From: Oscillatoria sp. CS-180
Lineage (GTDB): Bacteria; Cyanobacteriota; Cyanobacteriia; Phormidesmidales; Phormidesmidaceae
DNA length: 64,000 bases
NCBI RefSeq assembly: GCF_028330965.1
Contig: NZ_JAQMUB010000037.1
Coordinates: forward strand, 62,001 to 126,000
Reading direction: 5' to 3'
Made by a program: the position numbers and the translations under genes. Below the pieces are notes generated by a model that was not told where the DNA came from, made no database searches, and saw nothing but the letters and a program-made list of their open reading frames with translations. This document shows positions 29,208-38,852 of the stretch, in pieces. Position 1 is the stretch's first letter, and each line of letters starts with the position of its first letter.

Positions 29208-30455
29208 ATGCCTAAGCGGGTCTTATTTATCAGTAATGGTCACGGGGAAGATAATCACTCTGCTTACGTTATTCGTACGTTGAGAGAACTTGCCCCCGAT
29301 GTCGAGATTGCAGCGATCCCAATTGTGGGTGAGGGCAACGCCTATCGTCGCTTAGGTGTCCCCATCTTGGGACCGACAAAAGTCTTGCCGTCTGGTGGTT
29401 TTACCTACGTCAACCGCTGGTTGTTGGTCAGAGATATTCGAGCCGGGCTTTTGGGGCTAACTTGGCGACAATTCAGAGCCATTCGGCACTACGGGCCTCA
29501 GTACGATTTGGTTCACGCCACTGGAGACTCCGTCGGCCAGACCTGTGCTTACCTTACTGGACGTCCCTTCATCTCTTTCATCTCCTGTCTATCAGCGCTG
29601 TATGAAGGGCGTTTGCAGACCGATTTTGTCATGCGCTTTGTGGTCAGATCGTCTCGCTGTCAAGCCATTGTCACCCGCGATCCTTATACCGCAGAGGATT
29701 TGGCAAAGCAGGGGTTTGACAAGGTTCACTATGGCGGCATTCCTTCTTTGGACTGGCTGTTACCGCATGGTAAAGACCTGTCCCTCAAGCCTGAAGTTCC
29801 GATGGTGGCTTTGCTGCCAGGCTCACGAATGCCAGAAGCCGTCCGCAACTTCAAGCTCCAGATCCAGTTTGTCGAAGAATCTGTTCGGCTCATCGGTCAC
29901 GATGTTCAGTTCAGAGCAGCTCTTGTTCCTGCCCTGATGGCTGAAATTGGAGCCTTAGCGGCAGAAGTCAACTGGAACTATAAGACAGGACGGCTGTGGC
30001 GGCAGTTGGAAGATGGGACGATCGCTGAAATTTTGTGTTACGACGATGCCTTCAACGACATCGTTTACCACACAACTTTGGTGATTGGCATGGCAGGTTT
30101 GGCGGTGGATCAGGCGGTGGCGATCGGTAAACCCGTCATTCAAATACCCGGTGAAGGTCCCCAATTCAACTATGCTTTTGCGGAAGCTCAGGATCGACTG
30201 TTAGGGCTTTCAGCACAGACAATTGGCACCGGTCCCGCAAATCATGAGACCTTGAAGGAGGCTGCCCAATGTTTGCAAAAAACGCTTTACGACAAAGCCT
30301 ACCTCTCCGCCTGTGTCGATAATGGGCGGGCACGATTAGGCATTCCAGGTGCTTCCAAGCGGATTGCTCAGCTTATTTTGGACCATTTGCAGGTTGAGCC
30401 TATGCGGGTATCTGCTAATGCTATGAAACAGAAGAGAGGAACGATAACGCCGTGA
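29208..30455 (+). CDS. Lipid-A-disaccharide synthase-related protein (TIGR03492-like)
   Basis: 415 residues. It starts KRVLFISNGHGEDNHSAYV, the typical opening of the cyanobacterial/plant family annotated as lipid-A-disaccharide-synthase related. A nucleotide-sugar-binding GT-B half follows (VALLPGSRMPEAVRN, VIGMAGLAVDQAVAIGKPVIQIPGEGPQFNYAFAE). It is probably a glycosyltransferase acting on a lipid or envelope acceptor, but the reaction is not known. Its last four bases overlap the start of the ABC exporter gene, so they form an operon and the exporter may move its product. Confidence 0.85.
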   Translation: MPKRVLFISNGHGEDNHSAYVIRTLRELAPDVEIAAIPIVGEGNAYRRLGVPILGPTKVLPSGGFTYVNRWLLVRDIRAGLLGLTWRQFRAIRHYGPQYDLVHATGDSVGQTCAYLTGRPFISFISCLSALYEGRLQTDFVMRFVVRSSRCQAIVTRDPYTAEDLAKQGFDKVHYGGIPSLDWLLPHGKDLSLKPEVPMVALLPGSRMPEAVRNFKLQIQFVEESVRLIGHDVQFRAALVPALMAEIGALAAEVNWNYKTGRLWRQLEDGTIAEILCYDDAFNDIVYHTTLVIGMAGLAVDQAVAIGKPVIQIPGEGPQFNYAFAEAQDRLLGLSAQTIGTGPANHETLKEAAQCLQKTLYDKAYLSACVDNGRARLGIPGASKRIAQLILDHLQVEPMRVSANAMKQKRGTITP

Positions 30456-32194
30456 CCCTAGCTGCCCCTCAGAAGCGATCCAGTTATCGGCAACTCATTC
30501 CGTTTGTCCGACCCCATCTCAGCCGATTCATCCTAGGATTTGCCTGCATTTTAGGCTACGTACTTTCAACGCTTGTGCTGCCCTACATGGCTGGACAGGT
30601 CGCGCTTTACATCGGTCAGGGTAATGTTCGACTAATCGGATACTGGCTAGGACTGGGAGCAGTCGTTTTTCTGGTTCGCAGCGTTTTCCAATATTGGGAA
30701 AACATCATCATGATCCGCGCATCCCTGGACGTAGCGCTGGATCTACGCAAGGCTGTCTATGCGCATCTTCATAGACTGGGATTGGATTACTACGAGCAGG
30801 CTAAAACAGGAGATTTGAGCTATCGCCTGACAGAGGATATTGATCGCATCAGCGAAGTTATGCACAAAATGACGCAGCAGTTTGTCTCATGCGTGCTTCA
30901 GCTTATTGCAATTCCCCTCTACATGCTGTATCTCAATTGGCAGCTAACACTGGCGGGATTTGTTTTGGCTCCGCTGATGGCCTGGCTAATCGGAGAATTT
31001 GGAAATCGCCTGCTCAAGCTGTCGCGTCAAAGCCAAAGCCAAATATCCAGCCTATCTGCTCTATTGACAGAGGTGTTTGGCAACATGCGGCTTGTCCAAG
31101 CATTTGCCGCTCAAGCTTTCGAGAAACAGCGCTTCAATCAACAGGCCGTCCACAACCGCAATGCCCGCTATCGAGCTGAACAGCTCAAAGCTATTCAGTA
31201 TCCAGCAGTGGGGTTTTTAGAAGCCATCAGCATCATGCTGTTGTTCTTTTTGGGAGGCTGGCAGATTTCTCAAGGCAACCTTACGCCCCAGGCTTTTGTG
31301 AGCTTTTTAGCAGCGATCGCGCTCTTGCTTCATCCCATTGACCTGGTGACCCAACACTACAACGAGTTCAAGCAAACGGAGGCATCCGTTGAGCGGATAT
31401 TTGAGCTGACAGGTGTCATTCCAACGCTAGTGGACCAGCCGAACGCCTGCCCGCTTCCTGCCGTGACAGGCCGAGTAGAATACAGCAATGTTTCTTTTGC
31501 CTACGAACCCAGCAAGCCCGTTCTGCAACATCTGGATCTGAGGGTTCATCCAGGCGAAGTCATTGCACTTGTGGGATCTTCAGGAGCTGGAAAAACGACT
31601 CTTGTCAATCTGCTGATGCGGTTTTTCGACCCGACAGACGGACAGGTTCTAATCGACGGTATCAATATCCGAGAAGTGACGTTAGATAGTCTAAGACGAC
31701 AGATCGGCCTTGTTCCTCAAGACATTACCCTGTTCTCCGGCAATATTGCTCAGAACATCGCCTACGGTGAAATCAACCCTAGTCTTGAGCGGATTGAAGA
31801 GGCTGCAAAAATCGCCAATGCTCATGGATTCATCAGCCAGTTCTCTCAGGGCTATCACACTTGGGTAGGTGAACGCGGCGTCAATCTGTCCGGTGGACAG
31901 CGGCAGCGAGTTGCGATCGCCCGAGCGCTCTATTTTGACCCCCGCATCCTCATTCTAGATGAAGCGACGTCAGCCCTGGATTCTGAGTCAGAAGCGCTCG
32001 TCCAGGACGCATTGGACAGAGCTATGAAAAACCGCACCGTGTTTGTGATCGCTCATCGCCTCAGCACAGTTCGTGAAGCAGATAGGATCCTCTTTTTAGA
32101 AAAAGGAACTATTGTCGAATCTGGTACTCATGATGAACTTCTGAGCTATGGTCAGCGCTACGCCCAGTTTTATACCCAGCAGTTCAAAACTTGA
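30452..32194 (+). CDS. MsbA-type ABC exporter (fused permease-ATPase)
   Basis: 580 residues. An exporter membrane domain with six helices (about 15-310; ALDLRKAVYAHLHRLGLDYYE coupling region) is fused to a nucleotide-binding domain. The latter has Walker A GSSGAGKTT, Q-loop LVPQDITLFSGNI, signature LSGGQRQRVAIARAL, Walker B ILILDEATSALD and H-loop AHRLST. It functions as a homodimer. The GTG start overlaps the upstream stop (GTGA), indicating translational coupling. A lipid or glycolipid substrate is likely from context but unproven. Confidence 0.92.
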   Translation: MTLAAPQKRSSYRQLIPFVRPHLSRFILGFACILGYVLSTLVLPYMAGQVALYIGQGNVRLIGYWLGLGAVVFLVRSVFQYWENIIMIRASLDVALDLRKAVYAHLHRLGLDYYEQAKTGDLSYRLTEDIDRISEVMHKMTQQFVSCVLQLIAIPLYMLYLNWQLTLAGFVLAPLMAWLIGEFGNRLLKLSRQSQSQISSLSALLTEVFGNMRLVQAFAAQAFEKQRFNQQAVHNRNARYRAEQLKAIQYPAVGFLEAISIMLLFFLGGWQISQGNLTPQAFVSFLAAIALLLHPIDLVTQHYNEFKQTEASVERIFELTGVIPTLVDQPNACPLPAVTGRVEYSNVSFAYEPSKPVLQHLDLRVHPGEVIALVGSSGAGKTTLVNLLMRFFDPTDGQVLIDGINIREVTLDSLRRQIGLVPQDITLFSGNIAQNIAYGEINPSLERIEEAAKIANAHGFISQFSQGYHTWVGERGVNLSGGQRQRVAIARALYFDPRILILDEATSALDSESEALVQDALDRAMKNRTVFVIAHRLSTVREADRILFLEKGTIVESGTHDELLSYGQRYAQFYTQQFKT

Positions 32195-32676
32195 GCAGGA
32201 CACAGTGGTTTTACCGCAATCTTTCCGATGCCGTATCCGGATGTTTAGCTTACCTTTACTTTAAATCAGCTAATACTTAAATATCTTGCGAGCTATGTGA
32301 ACTTTTAACAGTTCAACACTCCCCTTTTCTACAATTTAATTGCCTATTGGTTAGGATAAATTGCCAGGTTTTAATAATACACAGCGGTTGCTTTAAAGCA
32401 GTTCATTTTCTTGGAGAAAATACACTTTAGGGTTACTGCGATCGCCCGCTAAAGCTATGTTCATAGGGCTTAAGAAAGCGAGGATTACTCAAAATACTGC
32501 GGTCGACAAACTGATCGTCTACCGTACTTCATCTTTTGCCGTTTAGCTACAGTTTTCAGAGTATCTACTCTTGGAACATCTACCTAAGAATACTGTCTTT
32601 ATATTGGCTGGCATTTGATGGACTTGCCAATCGTTACGACAGCCACTGATTCAAGAAAACACAACAGATAATAGCG
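32195..32676. other. Intergenic region of 482 bases with a small palindrome
   Basis: AT-rich. The only structure noted is AGAGTATCTACTCT at 32558-32571 (6-bp arms, 2-base spacer), an operator-like site about 105 bases before the CAP protein start. No gene seen. Confidence 0.45.
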
Positions 32677-33801
32677 ATGGTTGATATTTACTCAAACCTC
32701 CCTGGAGACGGCTTTAGTAGTGAGGAAATCGAGCTATATGACCTAATTAACGAATACAGAAATCAAAATGGATTGCCCTCTATTCCAGCTTCGAAAGCCT
32801 TAAGTATTGTCGCAAATCGGCATGTTTGGGATTTAGCTGAAAACATTGGCACGCTGACTCATGGTTGGAGTGACGCTCCCTACAACTCTGGTGATCCATC
32901 GACCTACTCTTCCATGTGGAATGCCCCTCAGAGATTCAATACGGGGTATCCCGGAATAGGATTTGAAAATGCGTTTTTCTCTAGTGCGGGTGCCACGGCA
33001 GAAGGTGCATTTAACGGTTGGAGAAACAGCGCCCCTCACAATGCCGTTATCCTGAATTTGAATAATTGGAACGATAACGACTGGAATGCCTTGGGCGTTG
33101 GCATATACGACGATTACGCGGTGATCTGGTTTGGTGAAGAAGCTGACCCAACGGGCACACCTGCTGGCTTCGGAACACCCTCAAACTTTGATCCTCTTCA
33201 ATATGGAGCGTCTTATTCGGACTTGATTGTGGGGCTAGGAGACAACGTAGCCGCCCTCACCGATCATTACAACAACCATGGCAGCCAAGAGGGAAGAGAG
33301 GTAGATCGGTTTGACGAATGGGCTTATCTAGCCTCTAACCCCGATTTGATCCAAGCTTTCGGCAGCAATATTGAGGCAGCTACCCGACACTACATTCTTC
33401 ATGGCTACGCTGAAGGTCGAAGCCTGAATGCTTTCTCTGCATCCCAATATCTAGCCTCCCATAGGGATCTCCTGACGGCCTTTGGCAATAATCCCGACGC
33501 TGCTCGAAAGCACTACGTTGAGTCAGGGTATTGGGAAAATAGAGCCATAGATACTTTCGCCGAAGATATCTATATCGCCTCTCACGGCGACCTGATCAAC
33601 GCCTTCAAATATGACTTGGAAGGGGCAACCCAGCACTACCTAAATCATGGTATCGGTGAAAATCGAGACGTCAATCTGTTCGATCCGGCTGCCTACTTGA
33701 ATAGTCACAGTGATGTCCGTGCTGCTTTCGGCAACGATTTTATCGCAGCAACACGGCACTACATCAATGATGGTTATTCTGAAGGTCGAACCTGGAGTTA
33801 A
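32677..33801 (+). CDS. CAP/SCP-domain protein with five 41-residue C-terminal repeats
   Basis: 374 residues. The N-terminal CAP domain (about 18-155) has [34 protein letters not shown], a [13 protein letters not shown] helix and [19 protein letters not shown]. Five tandem repeats fill 171-374, starting at 171, 212, 253, 294 and 335, with the pattern F...YLAS..DL..AFG....A..HY..HG..EGR. Repeats of this kind occur in large exported cyanobacterial proteins. There is no N-terminal signal peptide; if secreted it would need type I or another non-Sec route. The biochemical role of bacterial CAP proteins is not settled. Confidence 0.88.
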   Translation: MVDIYSNLPGDGFSSEEIELYDLINEYRNQNGLPSIPASKALSIVANRHVWDLAENIGTLTHGWSDAPYNSGDPSTYSSMWNAPQRFNTGYPGIGFENAFFSSAGATAEGAFNGWRNSAPHNAVILNLNNWNDNDWNALGVGIYDDYAVIWFGEEADPTGTPAGFGTPSNFDPLQYGASYSDLIVGLGDNVAALTDHYNNHGSQEGREVDRFDEWAYLASNPDLIQAFGSNIEAATRHYILHGYAEGRSLNAFSASQYLASHRDLLTAFGNNPDAARKHYVESGYWENRAIDTFAEDIYIASHGDLINAFKYDLEGATQHYLNHGIGENRDVNLFDPAAYLNSHSDVRAAFGNDFIAATRHYINDGYSEGRTWS

Positions 33802-33833
33802 TGACTCCACCTCAAGGACTAGGGACAAATAAG

Positions 33834-34292
33834 ATGCAAATTTGGGTCGATGCCGATGCCTGCCCCAAGGTCATCAAGGAGATCATTTTTCGAGCCGCTC
33901 GACGGGTCGAAGTGAAAACCACGCTGGTTGCCAATCAGGAAATGCAAATTCCAGCATCGTCCTATATCGACGCCGTTCAGGTGAGGGCAGGTTTAGATGT
34001 TGCCGACAACTACATCGTGCAGCATCTAAATGCCGACGACCTCATCATCACGGCTGACATTCCGCTAGCGGCAGCCGCGATCGCCCAAGGTGGATATGTT
34101 CTTAGTCCTCGTGGTGAGTTTTATGACGCAGTCAACATTCGTCAGCGCCTTTCTCTACGAAACTTTATGGATGAACTACGCACCAGTGGCGTTGAGACGG
34201 GCGGACCACCGCCCCTCAGCCAGCGCGATCGCGAAGCCTTTGCCAATCAGCTTGATCGCTTTTTAGTCAAGCACGTCGATTCTCGATTTTAG
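33834..34292 (+). CDS. YaiI/YqxD family protein (DUF188)
   Basis: 152 residues. It opens [18 protein letters not shown], the characteristic start of the family, and contains [13 protein letters not shown], the acidic site of a PIN/NYN-like fold, then [25 protein letters not shown] nuclease role has been suggested for the fold; none is proven. The ATG at 33834 matches the family start; an earlier in-frame ATG at 33801 overlaps the preceding stop and would add 11 unconserved residues. It is possibly coupled to the CAP gene. Confidence 0.9.
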   Translation: MQIWVDADACPKVIKEIIFRAARRVEVKTTLVANQEMQIPASSYIDAVQVRAGLDVADNYIVQHLNADDLIITADIPLAAAAIAQGGYVLSPRGEFYDAVNIRQRLSLRNFMDELRTSGVETGGPPPLSQRDREAFANQLDRFLVKHVDSRF

Positions 34293-34340
34293 AGCGCGGA
34301 TTTTAGAAAGCTTGGATAACATACCTTCTTGCTTAATAGA

Positions 34341-34428
34341 GATCGCCAGTTCCGTCAGAACAAGACAGCGAACCATTAAGCTATAGGCTAAGCACCCGAA
34401 TGCTATTGGGTGATGGCTGAAGCTATAT
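34341..34428 (+). repeat. Family A repeat, long copy
   Basis: GATCGCCAGTTCC, then CAGAACAAGACAGCGAACCAT, and an end ATGGCTGAAGCTATAT. Both modules are present, and the first lacks the usual TATAGCCG end. Confidence 0.7.
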
Positions 34429-34454
34429 TATGTCGTTCCAGAAGAAAAACGAGG

Positions 34455-34922
34455 TTACTGATCTTCAGAGTCAATGAGCTGAATTTCGTTGGTCAGAACT
34501 GCTAGCTGCACGCGATCACCATACTGAAGTCCCTCAATTTTAGGCATCAGCACTTCGACTAAATCAGGTTTCTGAAAGTGCAAAGGTTTGGTTTCAGGAT
34601 GCGGATAGTAGATCCATCCCTCAAACGTTCGACTTTTCCAGGTAAGCTGGCAGCGGGAAAACGAGAAGGTTTCTGGTCCATGAGCTGGTGTCCACGATAC
34701 CAATTCCAGCGTGATTTCAGGATTGACCATCTGGAAGTGCTTGGGAGCGATCGCAACGTTGAGCGTGCCCAGAAAATAAGGGCGTAAATCAAATCCTCGC
34801 GATAAGAAATGCGGCAGCTGCATTGCTAAAGTTCCCTGTGGGTAAGGACTATTGGCCGTTAGTCCCGATGCCACCCGGTAACCCTGCGAGATTGTTCCCA
34901 CCACCACACACCATTTCGCCAC
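34455..34922 (-). CDS. Small beta-rich protein resembling DUF120 (archaeal CTP-dependent riboflavin kinase fold)
   Basis: 155 residues, GTG start after AGGG. The order of motifs resembles DUF120: a G-rich first hairpin (VGTISQGYRVASG), FDLRPYFLGTLNVAIA (compare PYPGTLN in archaeal riboflavin kinases), a central FEGWIYYPHPET strand, then VEVLMPKIEGLQYGDRVQLAVL, close to the GDRV end of that family. The likeness is by eye and partial. Bacteria normally use RibF for this reaction, so an unrelated activity on the same fold is likely. Unknown function otherwise; it stands alone. Confidence 0.55.
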   Translation of the reverse strand: MAKWCVVVGTISQGYRVASGLTANSPYPQGTLAMQLPHFLSRGFDLRPYFLGTLNVAIAPKHFQMVNPEITLELVSWTPAHGPETFSFSRCQLTWKSRTFEGWIYYPHPETKPLHFQKPDLVEVLMPKIEGLQYGDRVQLAVLTNEIQLIDSEDQ

Positions 34923-35074
34923 AATCCCTGTCCTGTCTGAAGAGCAAGCACCTTATTATCCCAATCTTTAGACCAGCATCGTCCACCGTCTTGAGCCAAA
35001 TCCACAGCAATAAAGTGTTACGGTCAAAAAGGTCAGACATTAGTTGGCCTCTAGACATTCGTAGCGGCAAGTGA

Positions 35075-36073
35075 ATGGTTGAAATACAGTCACAGACTCC
35101 AGCAGATGCGATCGCCCTACCTGAGATGGGTTGCGGTACCTGGGCCTGGGGTAACCGACTGCTATGGGGCTACACGCCAGACATGGATGTGCAGCTACAG
35201 GCTGTGTTCAACCACTGCGTCGATCAAGGCGTGACGCTGTTTGATACAGGCGATTCCTATGGGACCGGGCGGCTCAACGGGCGTAGCGAGAGCCTATTAG
35301 GAGAATTTGCCAACGCTTACAAGGGGACGAACGAGCATAAGATTTGTCTGGCGACGAAGCTAGCAGCTTATCCATGGCGATTGACTCGCAACTCAATGGT
35401 CAAAGCGTGTCAGGCGTCTGCGGCACGATTGAGTCGCAATGTCGATATCGCCCAACTGCACTGGTCCACGGCAAACTACGCTCCTTGGCAAGAGGGAGCG
35501 CTGTTGGATGGCCTAGCAGATCTCTATGAGCGCAGGCTGGTTAAAGGAATTGGACTGTCGAACTTTGGGCCGCGACGGTTGCAAAAAATCTATCCCAAAT
35601 TTCGCGATCGCGGCATCCCCATTACGCTCCTGCAAGTGCAATATTCCCTACTCTCAACCTATCCCGTGACTGAGTTGGGCATTAAAGACGTTTGCGACGA
35701 ATTCGGCATTCGTTTGATTGCCTACAGTCCCCTAGCGCTGGGCATTCTCACAGGCAAATATCAGGTGGGAAAGAAGTTACCTTCTGGCTTACGTGGATTT
35801 CTGTTTCGACAGCTATTGCCAGGGGTACAGCCGATTCTGAATACCTTGATGGCGATCGCCCGTTACCGTGAAAAAACACTGGCTCAGGTCGCTCTCAACT
35901 GGTGCATTTGCAAGGGATTCATCCCGATCCCCGGGGCTAAAACCGTTGCGCAGGCTCAACAAAACACCGGTGCTTTGGGCTGGCGGCTCGATGGCGGGGA
36001 GATTTTGGAACTCGATAATGCAGTTTCTCAAAGCGATAAGCAGATGGTTCAGAACATCTTCCAAACGCGATAG
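35075..36073 (+). CDS. Aldo/keto reductase
   Basis: 332 residues in the (beta/alpha)8 NADPH-dependent oxidoreductase family. Catalytic elements: FDTGDSYGTGRLNGRSE (Asp and Tyr), LATKLAAYPWR (Lys) and IAQLHW (His). Cofactor binding: GIGLSNFG, and IPIPGAKTVAQAQQNTGAL near the C-terminus. The closest style is that of cyanobacterial and chloroplast aldo/keto reductases that reduce aldehydes or keto compounds; the substrate is unknown. ATG at 35075. Confidence 0.9.
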   Translation: MVEIQSQTPADAIALPEMGCGTWAWGNRLLWGYTPDMDVQLQAVFNHCVDQGVTLFDTGDSYGTGRLNGRSESLLGEFANAYKGTNEHKICLATKLAAYPWRLTRNSMVKACQASAARLSRNVDIAQLHWSTANYAPWQEGALLDGLADLYERRLVKGIGLSNFGPRRLQKIYPKFRDRGIPITLLQVQYSLLSTYPVTELGIKDVCDEFGIRLIAYSPLALGILTGKYQVGKKLPSGLRGFLFRQLLPGVQPILNTLMAIARYREKTLAQVALNWCICKGFIPIPGAKTVAQAQQNTGALGWRLDGGEILELDNAVSQSDKQMVQNIFQTR

Positions 36074-36480
36074 AAACCCTCTTTCCTATCTCGATTTGTC
36101 AATAAATTGAAATAGATCAGCAGGGATGCTTATCTCGACTTCACGTAGTCGCGGGTATTCAGTGAAGTATTTTTAAAGGTTTTTAGGAGCGATCGCACTC
36201 TCAAAATCGACATTCATACTTAAAAAAGCAGGATTATCAACTCTTAAAAGCGAAATCCGCTATCAGGCCCTAATTTTGGTGCGACATTCTCTGCCATCTA
36301 CCGACAGTGAATAGAGCAAATCGCAGCTTGGGTTAAGACAACTTCGATCTTCTGAAACCCATGTGTAACAGGGATTTAGTTTTCCTTGCTGCCTTTTGCT
36401 ATCAAGCCCCTGTCTAGTCGCCCGTATTTTGTCAAATAACTCATTTATCCATTGCTTAAAGCAGATGGAGGGATTTTGAA
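36074..36480. other. Intergenic region upstream of a small membrane peptide
   Basis: 407 bases, no gene recognised. It should hold the promoter of the 55-residue peptide; no clear element was seen. Confidence 0.4.
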
Positions 36481-36648
36481 ATGCGTGTCTACACTGGTTC
36501 TACCGTTCGAACTTTGGTTAACTACAGCAAGCTACTGCTAGGTCTAGCTATCCTATGTGGCTCTTTATATATGGGAGCTAGGGTTTGGAGCAATGACACT
36601 TCTGTACAAGAACTCAAAAACTTGTTGCAGTTTGAACAAACAGAATAA
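36481..36648 (+). CDS. Small single-pass membrane protein (55 residues)
   Basis: A short frame from ATG to TAA preceded by a strong GGAGGG ribosome binding site with 9-base spacing. The first 16 residues are polar with two Arg. A membrane helix follows (about 17-37, KLLLGLAILCGSLYMGARVW), then an acidic amphipathic tail (DTSVQELKNLLQFEQTE). No family recognised. The good start site and clean topology argue for a real gene. It lies upstream of, and on the same strand as, ggtCDA. Confidence 0.6.
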   Translation: MRVYTGSTVRTLVNYSKLLLGLAILCGSLYMGARVWSNDTSVQELKNLLQFEQTE

Positions 36649-36969
36649 TTGCTGATATGGTCGCAGGCAAAGGACGAATCGAACCTTTCGTATAGCCATT
36701 CGCTGTCTTGTTCTAATGGGACCGGCAACGGCTATACCTGTCATGTCGGATCCAGAATTGGCGCTGCCGAAAGCAGTGTCTTTGAGATGAGCGAATCCTG
36801 TAGAGTCATGTAAAGTACAGTCAGAACAACTCAGCAAACGCACTTATGCCTACAAAGGGGTGTGCTATGAGAGTACACCTTACAAGAGTGCCTGTTGAGT
36901 AAGCTCAATTCTCGATTTCCATCTAGGGAAATATTGAAGCTGTTCTGTGTGCAGGGCTAGTGTGTCTCT
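36649..36969. other. Intergenic region before ggtC with a family A core
   Basis: 321 bases between the small membrane protein and ggtC. The family A core at 36691-36736 lies in its 5' part. The remainder presumably contains the ggtCDA promoter, not identified. Confidence 0.45.
36691..36736 (-). repeat. Family A repeat core with matched inverted ends
   Basis: 46 bp. On the minus strand it starts TATAGCCGTTGCCGGTCCC, contains AGAACAAGACAGCGA, and ends ATGGCTATA. The ends are inverted copies (TATAGCC/GGCTATA, extending imperfectly to 13 bases), making this the most compact full unit of the family. Confidence 0.8.
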
Positions 36970-37953
36970 ATGGATACTTCTAACGCAGTAAGACTTTTGA
37001 GCGCGATCGCCGCAATCATTCTTGGTTCTGGTGGTGTGATAGCGCTGTTTTATTTAGCAAATATCCTTGTCAATCGATTGCCCTTCAAAGCGCGGTCACG
37101 TGTCTTGCCTTGGGTCTACATCACTCCAGCCCTGTTAGTGCTGACCGCTTTTCTAATTTTGCCCACAATTCGCACCCTCATTCTTAGCTTTATGGGGCAG
37201 CGGTCAGAGACCTTTGTAGGACTGGATAACTACATCTTCGCGTTCACCAATTCCGATATGCTGGTGGCCTTCCGCAACAATATTTTGTGGCTAGTGCTGG
37301 TGACTGGTATTAGTGTCGGCCTAGGTCTAATCATTGCCGTGCTGGTAGACCGAGTACCTTACGAACCACTGGCAAAAGGGCTGATCTTTCTGCCGATGGC
37401 AATTTCCTTTGTGGGGGCCAGCGTTATCTGGCGGTTCATGTATGCCTATCAGCCGCCCGGCGTAGAGCAGATTGGATTGTTGAATGCGATCGCGGTTGCC
37501 TTAGGATTTGAGCCCGTAGGGTGGCTGGTCAATAAAGCCGTCAATAATTTTGCGCTGATCGCCATTATGATTTGGCTGCAAACTGGATTTGCGATGGTGC
37601 TGCTATCTTCAGCGGTAAAAGGCATTCCCAAAGATGTCATTGAAGCCGCTCGCATCGATGGGGCGAACGAAATTCAGATCTTTTGGCGGATTACAATCCC
37701 TATGATCAGCTCTACGATTGTGGTCGTTTCAACCACGATCATCGTATTGGTGCTCAAGGTATTCGATATTGTATTTGTCATGACTGGCGGCAACCTAGAT
37801 ACCGATGTAATTGCTAGCCGCATGATCAAAGAGATGTTCAACTTTCGCAACTTTGGACGCGGTAGCGCGATCGCCGTTATTCTTCTACTTGCAGTCATCC
37901 CGGTGATGGTAGCTAACATTCAACGTTTTCGTCAGCAGGAACTCACCCGATGA
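36970..37953 (+). CDS. ggtC: Sugar ABC transporter permease, GgtC-like (MalF class)
   Basis: 327 residues, binding-protein-dependent permease with about seven membrane helices. The EAA loop is ARIDGANEIQIFWRITIP. The layout resembles GgtC of the glucosylglycerol/sucrose/trehalose transporter of Synechocystis. It overlaps ggtD by four bases (ATGA). It would form the channel with GgtD and be driven by GgtA. The exact sugar is inferred from operon order and similarity, not proven. Confidence 0.78.
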   Translation: MDTSNAVRLLSAIAAIILGSGGVIALFYLANILVNRLPFKARSRVLPWVYITPALLVLTAFLILPTIRTLILSFMGQRSETFVGLDNYIFAFTNSDMLVAFRNNILWLVLVTGISVGLGLIIAVLVDRVPYEPLAKGLIFLPMAISFVGASVIWRFMYAYQPPGVEQIGLLNAIAVALGFEPVGWLVNKAVNNFALIAIMIWLQTGFAMVLLSSAVKGIPKDVIEAARIDGANEIQIFWRITIPMISSTIVVVSTTIIVLVLKVFDIVFVMTGGNLDTDVIASRMIKEMFNFRNFGRGSAIAVILLLAVIPVMVANIQRFRQQELTR

Positions 37954-38852
37954 CAGCACTTCCCAAAAAGCGATCGCCTCAATCCCGCAGCTTTTTAGAT
38001 CGTATGGAAAGCTGGCTCACGGCTGCTCCAGTACACGCTGCGGTAATTGCTATTGCGGTTCTCTGGACCATCCCAACAGCAGGACTTCTGATTAGCTCCT
38101 TTCGCGACCGCGATGCCTTGTCTCAGACGGGATGGTGGACTGTATTTGCCCCACCTCTGAACCTCAGTCAATTCCATCTGGGTAACTATGCTGATGTCCT
38201 GCTGGGACAGGGAATGGGACAGGCGTTTCTCAACAGTTTAATTATCACCATTCCTGCTACAGTCATGCCTATTGCGATCGCGACGTTTGCAGCCTATGCC
38301 CTTGCTTGGATGGAGTTTCCTGGACGGCAGTTGCTTTTCGTCACGATTGTGGGGCTGCTGGTGGTGCCGCTGCAGATGACCTTGATTCCTGTGCTGCGGG
38401 TGTACAACGTCTTAGGACTGGCGGGCACATTTTTGGGAGTCTGGTTGGCTCATACGGGATATGGTCTTCCTTTGGGCATTTACCTATTGCGAAACTACAT
38501 CGGAACACTGCCTCGCGATCTCATCGAAGCAGCGGCAGTCGATGGTGCTTCCCATCTGAAGATTTTTACCCAGGTTGTTGTCCCACTTTCCACGCCAGCG
38601 ATCGCGTCCTTTGCCGTATTTCAGTTTCTTTGGGTGTGGAATGATTTGCTGGTGGCGTTGGTGTATTTGGGTGGAAACCAGGATGTCGCTCCTGTAACCC
38701 TGGTCTTAAGAAATTTGGTGGGCGATCGGGGTCAAGACTGGCATTTGCTCACCGCTGGAGCATTTATCTCAATGATTGTGCCACTATTAGTCTTCTTTGC
38801 CTTGCAGCGGTACTTTGTCCGGGGATTGTTGGCAGGTTCGGTGAAGGGATAA
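37950..38852 (+). CDS. ggtD: Sugar ABC transporter permease, GgtD-like (MalG class)
   Basis: 300 residues, six membrane helices, with the EAA loop AAAVDGASHLKIFTQVVVP and the usual MalG C-terminal segment RYFVRGLLAGSVKG. ATGA overlap with ggtC and TAATG overlap with the ATPase gene show tight translational coupling. Partner of GgtC. Confidence 0.8.
   Translation: MTALPKKRSPQSRSFLDRMESWLTAAPVHAAVIAIAVLWTIPTAGLLISSFRDRDALSQTGWWTVFAPPLNLSQFHLGNYADVLLGQGMGQAFLNSLIITIPATVMPIAIATFAAYALAWMEFPGRQLLFVTIVGLLVVPLQMTLIPVLRVYNVLGLAGTFLGVWLAHTGYGLPLGIYLLRNYIGTLPRDLIEAAAVDGASHLKIFTQVVVPLSTPAIASFAVFQFLWVWNDLLVALVYLGGNQDVAPVTLVLRNLVGDRGQDWHLLTAGAFISMIVPLLVFFALQRYFVRGLLAGSVKG

Noticed and set aside
32833-33039. 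Antisense frame inside the CAP protein gene
   Set aside because: Shadow of a well-supported coding gene, with no motif of its own.
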